64,000 nt of DNA. Source: Neoechinorhynchus agilis (lineage: Eukaryota; Acanthocephala). Position numbers and translations under genes: made by a program. Shown piece after piece: positions 35,277-46,022 of the stretch. The notes under the pieces are model-generated. The model saw only the letters and a list, made by a program, of their open reading frames with translations. It did not search any database and was not told the origin of the DNA. Every line of letters starts with the position of its first letter. The first letter of the stretch is position 1. The stretch lies in the NCBI GenBank assembly GCA_051530055.1, contig CM121343.1:4340001-4404000 (forward strand), written 5' to 3'.

Positions 35277-36293
35277 CACTAATAGGCTTAATGAATGTGG
35301 TTATTGATTTGTTGATTTTGGAGTGGTTACGGGTATGGCCGGGTGGAAATCAGGAGAGTTTGTGAGGTTAAGTCTTTCCTCAGGTTCATTTCGGGTTATG
35401 ATATCCGAGAAGATTGAACAGTACAGAAAATGGAGCGTATTTAGAGGAAGATGCAAGATGAGAAAGGATAAAAAGAAATTGGGATTGCGAGTGTTATCCT
35501 GATAGAAATAAAATATGGATAAAATTGTGGTGGTAGGGTTGAGAGGCGTTTCGATTGTTTGCTGAAAGCCGGGAAAAATCAACTGCGCAAGATGAGATCG
35601 TCGGCAAATAAGAAAAGTTTACGGTCCTCAAGGTGTGCATTGAAGGAAGAGTACTCTAGAAGGATGGTTGAATTGCCGTTGGTAAGCCACAGCTCTTGAA
35701 GCAGATGAAATCAGTGAAATTTTATCTAGTTTAGGGAGGAGGCTTCCAGTGTTGGAGTAGATTAGGTGGGGAAGGGTATTTTGGATTTCGGCAAATCTGG
35801 TGTGGAGTGAGGGAGATTGAGGTTCCATTGGTCGTCGTGGGTGATAAATAAAGGGAGCAATCGTTACATTTTGTCGATCTAGAACGTAATTAGTGATTGG
35901 CAATGATTGAAACGAGTTTAGAGTTGAGACTATGTGTAGATCAGTTACGATTGGTCAGGCCGATTTGTGGTTTCGTGTAGGGGTAGAGCGATAATTATTT
36001 ACTTGATTTGGGAGAGTGTTTTATGTGGAAAGGCTGCGAGATTGACCGTTGCTGTTTTTCGGGCGCCGGTGCATTTGCACGTAATCAAAAAAGCTGGGAA
36101 ATCCCTCACTCTTCGAGTTTTGGGATGGAGAAAATGTTCGGGGATGTTCGCTAAAAGTGAACGATTATATTGGGAAGATGAGAAGGGCGATGGGAAGATT
36201 TTATGAAGAGCTTTTAATGGATAGGTACGAAAAGAAAGTTATGAAGTAAAAAAGGAGTTTGTATCTCTTGTTAAGAAAGAGTTAGTCATCGAT
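35277..36293 (-). mobile_element. LINE family A copy; right copy of the inverted block pair
   Basis: Reverse complement of 22315-23390. The LINE 3' part runs in the minus sense (35277-35790: 'NTLPHLIYSNTGSLLPKLDK' ... 'NEPEERLNLTNSPDFHPA'), preceded by the same oppositely oriented 5' segment (about 35970-36240). Compared with the left copy it lacks the extra sense segment and the last 75 bases of the 3' tail, and carries about 55 bp extra near 35930-35985. No intact open frame. Confidence 0.75.
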
Positions 36294-38640
36294 ACAAGTT
36301 TTCAATCTCAAAGGACTGTCGATTTCGTTGATTGTAACTAGAGAGATATGATTTCGCCATTGCTATAAGCAAGCCAAATCAGTTATCTATAATAAATATT
36401 TTAAAGAATAAGGCAGTAAAATTTCAGCGTTCTAGATGGTCAAATATTGAACATTTTATTTTGAATGAAAGATAATTTACGGTCTCTTTTGGTTATGCAG
36501 CCTACTTAGAGCTCGATAATGGAGTTTGTGTCCAACCAAATGAAAAGAGCAATAGTTATGCTCTCGTGAACGCCAGATATGGTTTCAATTCATCCAGGAA
36601 CATTATTGTGCATGAATTCTGTAATTATTTATAAGTCATATCGGAGTAATCGCTTCTTGTAGAACATAATAAAGTACAAAACGTTCAATCACCACCGTCC
36701 GGCAAAATTGAAGCTTCTCTCCTTCCTTGGCTACGCTAGCAGCATTGCCTCGTTGTACTGAGAGCGAGATATTTTGTCGCAGGAATACACCTGCTCGTTC
36801 GTTCTTAAAATGGATGAAATCCTTGCTGATAGTAGCGTCTTCTTTAAAAGGAGGATTTCTAAAAATGCTTGCTCTGATATTAACGATAACTTTTCGAAAT
36901 TAGACCCTTAAAGAAAGATTTAAATTTTAGTCTATCCCTTTCTTGTCCGGCTTATTTTTTTTAGGCATAAAGCCAAACCAATTACATCAGAGAAGTGATA
37001 TAACCACATAGTCTCTAATGCACGGTTAAGAGTTTGTACATTCCTCCGGATCCTCAGATACCTCCAGGAGGCACAATCAGTAGATTCTTCTTCTATATCG
37101 TCCCTATAAACAATGGTTCAATTGATTTTGGAATTCTTGGTAACTTTTTAGTTTTGAAACCGAAAAATACCTCCTTGGGTGTCACAATCTCCGAGGGGAA
37201 AAGATCCACGAACATGAGAAAAACGGAACGTGTCTATATTGTGACATTCAGCAGCAATTTGGGAAGATACTCTCATTGAATAAATCGCCACGGAAGAATT
37301 CGTAAGGATCAATGGCTACTTAAATATTCACCGTTTAAAAACCATGCATTCTGTTATTGTGTATTGACGAAGCGTGGAAAATACGTTCAAAAATAAAATT
37401 CTTCGTAAAAAGGTTTTTTCGTTTACACACACAACAACAACAAAACATTTAAACAATCACCACCGTCCACGACGAAGAGGCATCGCTCTCCCCGTCGCGA
37501 CCACACTCGCCGCGTTTCCCTGTTTTCTATCGCGAGACCAATGTTTTGGCGTAGGAAGGCACCTCACTTCCTTAAAAATGATTTCGCTTATGATATACAC
37601 AAACGACTTGCGCGAATGCAATAACTTCAAAACTCACCAATTATTTTGGTCGGTCCTCAACACCCGAATAAATATATTTCGACTGATCGATTCACTCATT
37701 TTATCAATTCAAATCTAAAAAAATAAGCACGAGATGAGCGTTCGTTTTTGGAACCCGGAAACTGCCTAGAAAATGAAAATGCCCGAATTTGTTTAAAAGC
37801 CGAAAGAACTATACCATTTGGTCAGGTGATTTGTACATGCGGCGGTGACGTAATCAAAATGCGTGTAAACTTTTTCTGCTGGTTTTTTCGTCTTCGAATT
37901 TAATTGTAGTCCAAGTCAATGGTTGTTCACGGAAGACTTTCACGATTAAAGGCTCTGAACGTTCGATGACCATAGCGAACTATTTGGGACGATGGAATGA
38001 GTTTTCATGACGTCACATTTTCCAGCGACGTCTGGAGTTCATTCCTTGAGGTGATCGCGTTTTTGCTTTCCACTCATGTGCAAAAAGTCGTAAAAATGCA
38101 CATCTTTAACTAATTGGCGTTACGTCACAACTTCGGTTTTGTTTTCAATCACGATTGTTATCCGAGCAAGCAATATTTATTCAACCAATCTTCATTTCTC
38201 GACAATTAACACACCACCTCCCGCAGAATTCCAGCTTTTGTCCTTCCTCGACCGTCGCCATATCTAAAAGCACGTCTTTGTTGTTCAAAATAATGAATAA
38301 TATGCCGTTATTTTAGTAAACTGGCAGCGGACTCTTTTATGAACATGAAACCATGTTGACATGAGATCTCTAGCATCTTCAATGAGTTACACTTAAAGAT
38401 TATATTTTTTGAAGTCTGGTTAGCCGGTAACTTTTTTTTTCTGAGCACGAGTTCACGAAATACCGCTCAAGGAAGAAGGATAAAACTCACAGAGTCCCGC
38501 ATTGCCGATCCGGCGGGATATACTAAGCAAGGTTTTAAGTGCGGTTTTATGGTGAAAAAGGCCACACCTAAAACATAGAATAAAGATTGTATTTAACATC
38601 CATTCCTTTCTAATGAGCACTGTAATCTCTCACCGAAGTT
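36294..38640. other. Repeat-rich noncoding stretch
   Basis: No gene recognised. Three related segments near 36690-36800, 37450-37600 and 38210-38300 share 'CACCACC(G/T)(T/C)CC' followed by a diverged 'CTTCCT(T/C)G(G/A)C(T/C)' body, so a dispersed family about 0.75 kb apart is likely. The segment 36940-37110 is related to 21480-21600 and inversely to 35170-35240. Open frames at 37034-37279 and 37374-37718 look incidental. Confidence 0.45.
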
Positions 38641-38660
38641 CAATTGCCTAATTTGATGCC

Positions 38661-38688
38661 CACGTGATGTCCACGTGATGTCCACGTG
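38661..38688. promoter_or_regulatory. Three CACGTG E-boxes spaced 11 bp apart
   Basis: CACGTG occurs at 38661-38666, 38672-38677 and 38683-38688, each within a repeated (C)CACGTG(A/G)TG(T/C) unit, about 110-135 bp upstream of the capping enzyme start codon. CACGTG is the canonical site of Myc/Max, USF and related bHLH factors. The even spacing is about one helical turn, placing all three on one face of DNA. Regulatory use is inferred. Confidence 0.55.
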
Positions 38689-38796
38689 GTGCTGCAGTTC
38701 TATCGAGAATAAGTCCATCTCGACAGGTCGATTCTAAAAGTGTGTGTTTTTCTTTTAATTTTCGTCGTGATTGATATTATTGTTCAAAATTTTAGA

Positions 38797-40590
38797 ATGG
38801 CAAGCCGATCATCTTCTCTGAGAGAAACAATAATTCCCGACCGGTGGCTTGACACACCGCCGATGTGTTCATCCTTGATCAATGGCATGTTTCTCGTATT
38901 CAAGACTCCTCTTTCATCTGAGTATGATTCAAGTGTTTCTGAAGAAAAGCGGTTCACTCCTTCGGACGTGGTAGATCGGATGAACATTTTGACCGATGGA
39001 AAGAAAATTTCAGCAATTATAAGTCTTGTGAACACAAATCGGTATTATGACCCACGAGAGTTTAGCGATAATCATGGCATCCGTCACTTTAAGCTTCCAT
39101 GTGTGGGACGAAACAAGTATCCAGAGACGAGTGTTAAGGAAAAATTTATAAGCATTTGTTCCGGAATTGGTGAAAGTTCGCCAGGTTCTGTTATAGGCGT
39201 CCATTGTACTCACGGTTACAATCGATCCGGATTCTTAGTGATCTGCTATTTGGTTGAACACAGCGGAATGAAGTTGGATGACGCCCTTCTAGTTTTTTCG
39301 AGAAGCCGCTCTAGGGGGATTTATAAGCGGGATTATATCCATGGTCTAAGATCGATGTATGCTTCTAATCCGCACAATACCTTAAGTAGAAAACGAGATG
39401 CAAACAATGAAGACGATATGGAGGATCGTGAAGCAAAGCGAAGAATTTCCACTTCGGCCAGTTATGATCATAAGGATATTACCTGCGAATCGCCGCATGA
39501 ATTTGCTGTTGATGTTCCGAATGTTTTCCCTCTAATGTGTCACCGAGATGAAGAAAAGATTGAGGAAATCAGACGAAACATAAAGCAACTATGCCCCGAG
39601 ACATTTGGTAATGGATTCATCGGTAGTCAACCAGTTTCAATGACTTTACGAAACATAATGAATCTCCAGCAATTGGAGTATCGCGTGAGCTGGAAAGCTG
39701 ATGGTACAAGATTCCTGTGTCTTATAAAAAGTCAAAATGAAATTTATATGATCGACAGGAGAAATTGTATTTTCGCAATACATAACCTTTCATTTTTATC
39801 GTCGAAAAGTCCCACTGAACATCTTTCACAGACTTTGGTAGATGGAGAAATGGTGACTGATATCGTGGATGGAAAAGCAGTTCATAGATATTTAATATAC
39901 GACGTATTGGCATTCAATGGTCAACCAGCAGGACAAGAATTAGATTTTGATCAACGGATGGAATTGATTAGCCGCGAGATTGTGAATCCGCGATATCGCG
40001 CAATGCAACTCGGACTCATTGACCGACAACAAGAACCTTTCGGAGTTAGAAGAAAAGATTTCTGGCATGTTATGGCAGCTTCTAAAATCCTGGGTGAAAA
40101 GTTTCAGCAACAACTTAGTCATGGAATTGACGGTCTCATTTTTCAACCTGTTCACATGCCCTATATATTCGGTACATGTTATGAGGTTCTAAAATGGAAA
40201 CCTGAAGACATGAATTCTATAGATTTTAAGATGATCATTCCGAAATCAGTGATGGAGAAACGAGATATTGGTTCTGCTGGCTATTTGCACGTTCGTAATC
40301 TCAAGAAACCATTCGCAAAGATCAGACTGACCGAAGAATTGTTTAACTGCAATGAAAAAATCGTCGAGTGTATCTGCGCCGATAATCGGTGGAAAATGCT
40401 GAGGATTAGATCCGATAAAACAACGGCCAATACACACCGGACGGCCTTAGCTATTGCGGAAAGTATCCAGAACCCGGTTACAAAGGATCTCCTTTTGGAA
40501 GCAATCAAAGCGATTCGACCAGAACGTTTTGTTATTCGAAGCTTAAACGACTATCGGCAAGCAGACGGAAATGCGGCAGGCATGGAGTAA
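38797..40590 (+). CDS. RNGTT: mRNA capping enzyme (RNA triphosphatase plus guanylyltransferase)
   Basis: Bifunctional nuclear enzyme that adds the guanosine cap to nascent Pol II transcripts. The single exon encodes 597 residues, the same as the human protein. The N-terminal cysteine-phosphatase-type triphosphatase has the P-loop 'VHCTHGYNRSG' with Cys about residue 137. The C-terminal guanylyltransferase has the covalent-lysine motif 'WKADGTR' with Lys about residue 300, plus 'LVDGEMV', 'HGIDGLIFQP' and 'YEVLKWKPEDMNSIDF'. The two domains are joined by a Lys/Asp-rich linker. An ATG 57 nt upstream in the same frame exists, but a splice acceptor 'CAAAATTTTAG' ends one base before 38797, and the usual N-terminus starts near here, so 38797 is preferred. 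Confidence 0.95.
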   Translation: MASRSSSLRETIIPDRWLDTPPMCSSLINGMFLVFKTPLSSEYDSSVSEEKRFTPSDVVDRMNILTDGKKISAIISLVNTNRYYDPREFSDNHGIRHFKLPCVGRNKYPETSVKEKFISICSGIGESSPGSVIGVHCTHGYNRSGFLVICYLVEHSGMKLDDALLVFSRSRSRGIYKRDYIHGLRSMYASNPHNTLSRKRDANNEDDMEDREAKRRISTSASYDHKDITCESPHEFAVDVPNVFPLMCHRDEEKIEEIRRNIKQLCPETFGNGFIGSQPVSMTLRNIMNLQQLEYRVSWKADGTRFLCLIKSQNEIYMIDRRNCIFAIHNLSFLSSKSPTEHLSQTLVDGEMVTDIVDGKAVHRYLIYDVLAFNGQPAGQELDFDQRMELISREIVNPRYRAMQLGLIDRQQEPFGVRRKDFWHVMAASKILGEKFQQQLSHGIDGLIFQPVHMPYIFGTCYEVLKWKPEDMNSIDFKMIIPKSVMEKRDIGSAGYLHVRNLKKPFAKIRLTEELFNCNEKIVECICADNRWKMLRIRSDKTTANTHRTALAIAESIQNPVTKDLLLEAIKAIRPERFVIRSLNDYRQADGNAAGME

Positions 40591-42060
40591 CCTATCCAAG
40601 TTTGTAGTTACGGTAAATACACACGAAGAGCGATTGTCTTGTTCACTTTTGAACACGGAGGTGTGAGATAAAAAAAATTTTTATTTTTTTGTTCAATCCA
40701 AAACGAATCAACGCGGCGACTGGAGAGCCGAGATCGACGTCGTTCTTGGCGCAAAAAATAAGCATTGCGGTGCGGCGGAGCAATGCGGCTAGCATTTTGG
40801 CCAGCGCCGATGAATAGGAGCGTTGAAGAAACTATAAATTATGTATGCTTGCTTAAAAAAGCCAGTAAATCATCAGAATGTAACTGTTTTTCATAAAAAA
40901 GATATCTCAATTCAAAAAATCCAAATCTATTTTTAGGATCGCTTAGGTCAGTTGGGAACAGTGAAAAGGTGCCTGATTTTAGCTATTTTTTGTTTGGTTG
41001 CATTATACTACGGATTTTTCGTTCTTAATTCTGACGATCCGAGGGCAGGAGCATTCCTCCTGCAGAACATGGCTTTGTAACTGTAAGGGAACGATGAATC
41101 CGTCCTTTCGACCATTAAAACTCCAGGACGGCAGCTGAAAGATCCAGAGGGGTTTTTAACTCTGTTTTGAGTAAAAACTCGTCTAATCTGAAAAAAAGTT
41201 GTTAACCTAATGGACAATGCCAAAAAGTCACGATTCATTATTTCCATTCTTTGATGTCAATGCTTATCGTGTATTCCTTGGGTTTGACTTTTCAAATGCA
41301 CTTTTACTGCACTAGTGAGGATTTTTTGATTTGTAACAATTAACTCGAGACTAACCATTGAAACTGTTCTTTATCAGATTTGTTATCTTGGAACACTTCA
41401 TTACTCATCGAGCAAATCGATATCGCTTTTCTGATCTCAACTGCAGTCAATAATTCGTGTTTATTTTTTGCAAACTCCTTTATTCGACTGAAAGTGTAAG
41501 AACGTGAAAGGCTTTTAGTAGTATCTGAGAATTGTGTTTTCTATTAAAATCTTGTGATCATGAGAGCATCAAATCAAAAAAACGAATTAAGGATGCAATA
41601 ATTTTAAATAGACTAAAAAGTGCGCTCAAAAATTACCCCTCTACATAATCTATTCGATTTTTTTAAAAATCAAGGATTGCATCTAATCCATTAACATTTA
41701 AGCACTTATTTAATCGACTATCTTGAAGATGATATTTTTTATCTTTTATTCGTGATAAAATTGTATTTATAACAAAGATAAATCAAACTTTCCTAATACG
41801 ATTTTGACAGAAAATAAACCATATTTCCCAGGAACATTTACCGGAATTGCATGCTAAAAATAAAAGGTCAAAATGAAACTTTGAGCGACTAAAAGATTGA
41901 ACATTCGATATCTTAACAAATTCACTGATCGGGGCCTACAATAAAACATAAATAAAAACTATCATAAGCTGAGATTTTGGTATAATTTCCAATTTACAAA
42001 CAAAAATCGATGATCCTAGAAACTTCGAGAGAAATCAATTGCTCTCTCTCACAAAAATAT
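40591..42060. other. AT-rich noncoding stretch
   Basis: No gene recognised. A minus-strand open frame at 41008-41247 is slightly richer in G+C and might be an old repeat. The rest is low complexity. Confidence 0.5.
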
Positions 42061-42139
42061 ACATAAATGCGATACAGAATAATAATCGAGGGCACCGTTC
42101 TCTTTTTAGCTTTAGGAATCAATCGTAGCAAACAATCAG

Positions 42140-42450
42140 TTTGGGACTCACCCATGGTAGCGAGAATTCACAACTCTTTAATTTCAGATTCTCGGGACCT
42201 GGTGAACCAAACTCGATTGGCGGCAGTTTCTACAAGAGAACCGGGTGCTTGGCTCAACGCTCTCCCAATCAACCTTCACTCCGACGAGACAGCAAGGAAC
42301 ACATTGTCCCTGATACTCGGGGTCCGTGGAACTATTGGGACGCCATGGTCTCTTCTTCTGCCACCGGTAATAAGGTACTCAGGATACTTCTTAGAATGCG
42401 CCCAACTTCTTAGAAGCGAGCAATCTTTGCCGATTCGATGGCCGCCGTAG
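42140..42450 (+). mobile_element. Fragment of an RLE-type LINE
   Basis: The plus frame reads 'RLAAVSTREPGAWLNALPIN', which matches the 'RLLAVSA..S..W..ALP' thumb segment of the R2-like LINE at 14.6-17.6 kb. The fragment is short, richer in G+C than its flanks, and lies immediately beyond the CCT5 stop codon on the opposite strand. Boundaries are uncertain. Confidence 0.45.
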
Positions 42451-42511
42451 ACCGGACGAACGTATTAACCGATACAAGTGACCGTCTTGTCAATTTTATT
42501 TTTCGCAATTT

Positions 42512-44279
42512 TCACTCGCCAAGTCCACCGCCATCATCAATATCTCTAACGTCATCGATTTTCAAGATCATTCTAACGACCTGTGTAGCGAGCAAGATCT
42601 GTTGCTTCTTGCTGAAAAACCCTTCGACCACATAATTTTTAAGGAGATCAGCGTAGCCGAGTGCACAATCATCGTCAACGCAAATTCCAAGATTGTGATT
42701 TGACTGTTTGATTTGTTGAGCTTTGATGCTATAGACGTGGTCGATCGGAGCATATCCTAAATTTTCGGCCAAAGCCATTGGAATGCTTTCAAGTGCTTTC
42801 GCGAATCCTTTATAAGCATACTGCAAAGAAGATGCCAACTGATCCATTTTTCTCTCAACAGCGATTGCACACGACAACTCGCTGGCTCCACCGCCCGGAA
42901 CCACTCTATTGTCGACAATTAAGTTTCTCACAACGCACATCGCATCATGGAGAGCTCGTTTGGCCTCTTCGACGATCATCTTATTGCCTCCTCTTAAGAA
43001 AACAGTAACCGCGTTTGAATTAGGACAGCCGGTGATTGCAATCATCCGCTCATCATTTGTGCCAAACGTGATTTCTTTTGCCGATTCGGCCCTTCCTAAT
43101 TTCTCGGCAGTTAATTCCTGAAAGCGAGGAACTATCCGACCGCCGGTAGCAATGGCGATCAACTCTATCTCAGGACCACCAACCCATCTTACAGCCGGCA
43201 ATTGATGACGATGAAGGAGATAATTCGCTTCGTCGTCAAATCCCCATTGACAAATGATCATATTAGCACCGGCGGATTTGCACTCTCTTATCATCTCTTC
43301 AAATTTATCCGTTTCATACCTATGAAGCTTTGAATATTCTTCCACATTCCCAATCTCCAATTTATGCTTTGTCTTAGGCTTCGGTGGCTCAAAGGGGCAC
43401 GTTAGTATAGCCATTTTAGCGTTTTTGACTTCCTTTGGCATTTGTGGATGACTAAAATCTTTATCTAATGCAAAGAATCTCTTAAATTGTTGCTCCAAAG
43501 AGACTCGTTGAACATATCAAAATTCCTTTAATTAGCATACTTTCATCCAAAGACCCTCCAGTTTTGCCTTCCACTTTTATAAGATCGAAGTTCACATCGC
43601 GTCTTTCAAAATCAGCAACGCTCAAGACGGCATCGACGGCTATTTCAGCCAATTTTCTATGAACACGGGTAACAACTTTAGATCCAAGTGACGTCATAGC
43701 GCATTTAATCAAATAATCGCGATGCTCAGGGGTAATCAATGACGGCGACGACGACGATGTAGTACCCTTTTCGGCTACTCCAAACACAGCACCAATCTCT
43801 CTAGATACAAATCCATCCAAATGGTCTATAGCGGTTAGGGCTGCTTGTTCATAACCTTCGGCTATACGGGTCGCATGGAGTCCTTTATCAAGTAATACCT
43901 CCGCTTCGTCCAATAAAGCACCAGCTAAAATAACAACACCGGTCGTTCCATCGCCTACTTCGTCATCCATCGACTTGGATAAATCAACCATTAGCTTCGC
44001 AACTTCATTATCTAGATCCAATGAAGATAAAATAGTGGCACCGTCATTAGAAACAGCAACTTCACCATCGCAATTAACCAATATCTTGTCCATTCCTTTC
44101 GGTCCGAAACTAGTACGAACGATTTGAGCCACGGATCGCGCAGCCTTGATGTGAGCTCTGTGCGCCTGAAGACCAGTTAGACGCTGCCGCTTCTCCTGAT
44201 CCTTGAGCACAATCACCGGACGTCCAGAGGAATCGAACGATAGAACGCCAACAGTCGCTACCGGACCACCCTGATGCAT
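42512..44279 (-). CDS. CCT5: Chaperonin TCP-1 subunit epsilon
   Basis: One of eight subunits of the cytosolic chaperonin that folds actin, tubulin and others. Two exons, 44279-43514 and 43464-42512, joined across a 49-nt intron (T|GTTCAACG ... TTAG|AT), give 572 residues. Family motifs: '[15 protein letters not shown]'-type opening, seen as '[15 protein letters not shown]', the nucleotide site '[16 protein letters not shown]', '[12 protein letters not shown]', '[12 protein letters not shown]', '[17 protein letters not shown]' and 'VVPGGGASE'. The epsilon-specific 'FSHPQMP...[17 protein letters not shown]' identifies the subunit. It is about 30 residues longer than human CCT5, with a Ser-rich insertion after 'DHLDG' (about residues 150-170) and extra residues near the C-terminus. 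An acceptor lies five bases before the ATG. Confidence 0.96.
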
Positions 44280-44289
44280 TCAGACTAAC

Positions 44290-44886
44290 AGAATATGAAG
44301 CGCTGCGCAACGAAGTGCATCCGATTTTCGGGAAAGAAACACGAAAGACTCTTACGAGGAGCGCGAATTCAAACGTTGACGTCCGGGCTGACGTCGCTCC
44401 CAATTGATTCGTACAATTATAGAAATCATTGAACATCTGCGATCCAATTTCAGTCATTGTTTTACTAATAAACTAGCGCAATCCCCGATGCTCACGTATT
44501 GTGACGTCAGTGAGTGTGGTAAACAATATTCGTCATTCAAGGCAACGTTGTGCCTCTCGTAGAAATTATAACAGAATCCGGAATCTACGATATTTCCTCG
44601 TCGTTTGAAACACGTTTTTGCCGACTTTCCTAACATTCGGCTGTTATTAATTTGATGAGCTTTTCTTGCAGTAAACTTTGCTTCTACAATACAAAAAACC
44701 CAAATCACTCAAGATTTTCAATTCATTTTGAAGATTGGCCAGCCGGTAACTTATATCAATGCGTGGCCCCCGAAAATTATCAGCCGTGTGATAAAAATAT
44801 CCACACATTGATATTTTCAATTCAGTTGTTTATTTTTTGATGTACCTTAGAAAGCGCTCAAAACTCATTGTTTGGCAATGTAATTT
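44290..44886. other. Upstream region of CCT5
   Basis: Likely promoter. No other gene recognised; overlapping small frames have no family resemblance. Confidence 0.45.
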
Positions 44887-45057
44887 TTTGTTGAAAAGAT
44901 AATTCATTAGGAGAAAATAAATGAAATTAAGATTTTATTGGATATTTCGATCCAATATCTCGGATTCGCTGAAGAAGATCTGAGATAGCTAATCGAAATA
45001 TCTAATAAAATCTTAATTTCATTTATTTTCTCCTAATGAATTATCTTTTCAACAAAA
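44887..45057. repeat. Fold-back hairpin element 3
   Basis: Arms of about 65 bp are nearly perfect: 'TTTTGTTGAAAAGATAATTC' at 44887 is mirrored by 'GAATTATCTTTTCAACAAAA' ending at 45057. The inner loop of about 35 bp is itself partly self-complementary ('TATCTCGGATTC' and 'GATCTGAGATA'). Confidence 0.92.
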
Positions 45058-46008
45058 TGTTCATGTCATATTTTATAGCGGCAAAAAATTGGCGAATTTG
45101 GGTTTCACCAGCTTTTGTGCCTAAATAGTAGATTCGCGGATAAATACTTCTTTAAAAGTTTTTTGCAGATATTACCTTAGCTGTGTAGAAATAAGGGGGT
45201 AAATTGTTGCCAAATTCCCGTTTTTTTATTTGCATTAAATGACTTTGCAAACGACGCATGATTCATAGAATCATCGAGAGGAAATCCTTCAGGATGATTG
45301 AGATGTGGTGTTGATCATAATCGCCCCCCCCGCTTGATAAAACATAATTTATTGAGATATTTCCAAAGAGGAGGAAGTTTCATCAGTAACTAAGACCTTT
45401 TCCTTCTTTTGGTAGTTATTCCACTCCTCGGATTCAAATTGACTAATTTATTACCGACACTTCGTCGATTCCGACATTATAGCACGGTTATTCATTATTT
45501 CTAGCTAAAAGCTTTAATGAGAAACCTTGGGGAATTGTCAGCATTGATTGAAATGAAATATCGGTAATAAATTTGTTAATTGCTAGATTTGAGTGATGAT
45601 TTAACTCTTAAAGAAGACAATAGAACGAAATGTTTTTTGATAAATGATAAGGCGAGATTTGCGAAATATTTTAATAAAATATCTTTTATCCAGGATTATG
45701 AAGATGAATATCTGCGATTAGCTCATACTTCATTCGCCTCGACGGTCGATGGCTTCTAACATTATATTTGCATCATTTTACCCTGTAAAACTCCAATTGA
45801 ATTTTCGGTTTGTTTTTGGCTGCACAATTTTTTCAATATTCTCGATGAAAACGACGAATTACCTAATTTTGAAATTTAACCTTTAATTCGGTTCTACATT
45901 ATATGATTATTATAAAAAAATGTGCTGACATGAACATTTTTGCTCTCGTGTCTAATAGAGACAACTACCAAAGAATTCATTTCCGTTTAAACTTCTCTCT
46001 TATTTAAG
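45058..46008. other. AT-rich noncoding stretch upstream of SMG5
   Basis: No gene recognised. It ends in the pyrimidine-rich acceptor 'CTTCTCTCTTATTTAAG' that precedes the SMG5 start. Confidence 0.5.
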
Positions 46009-46022
46009 ATTCTGCCTCTTTT

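Noticed and set aside
38740-38796. Upstream in-frame ATG of the capping enzyme at 38740
   Set aside because: The acceptor ending at 38795 and the expected length favour the start at 38797.
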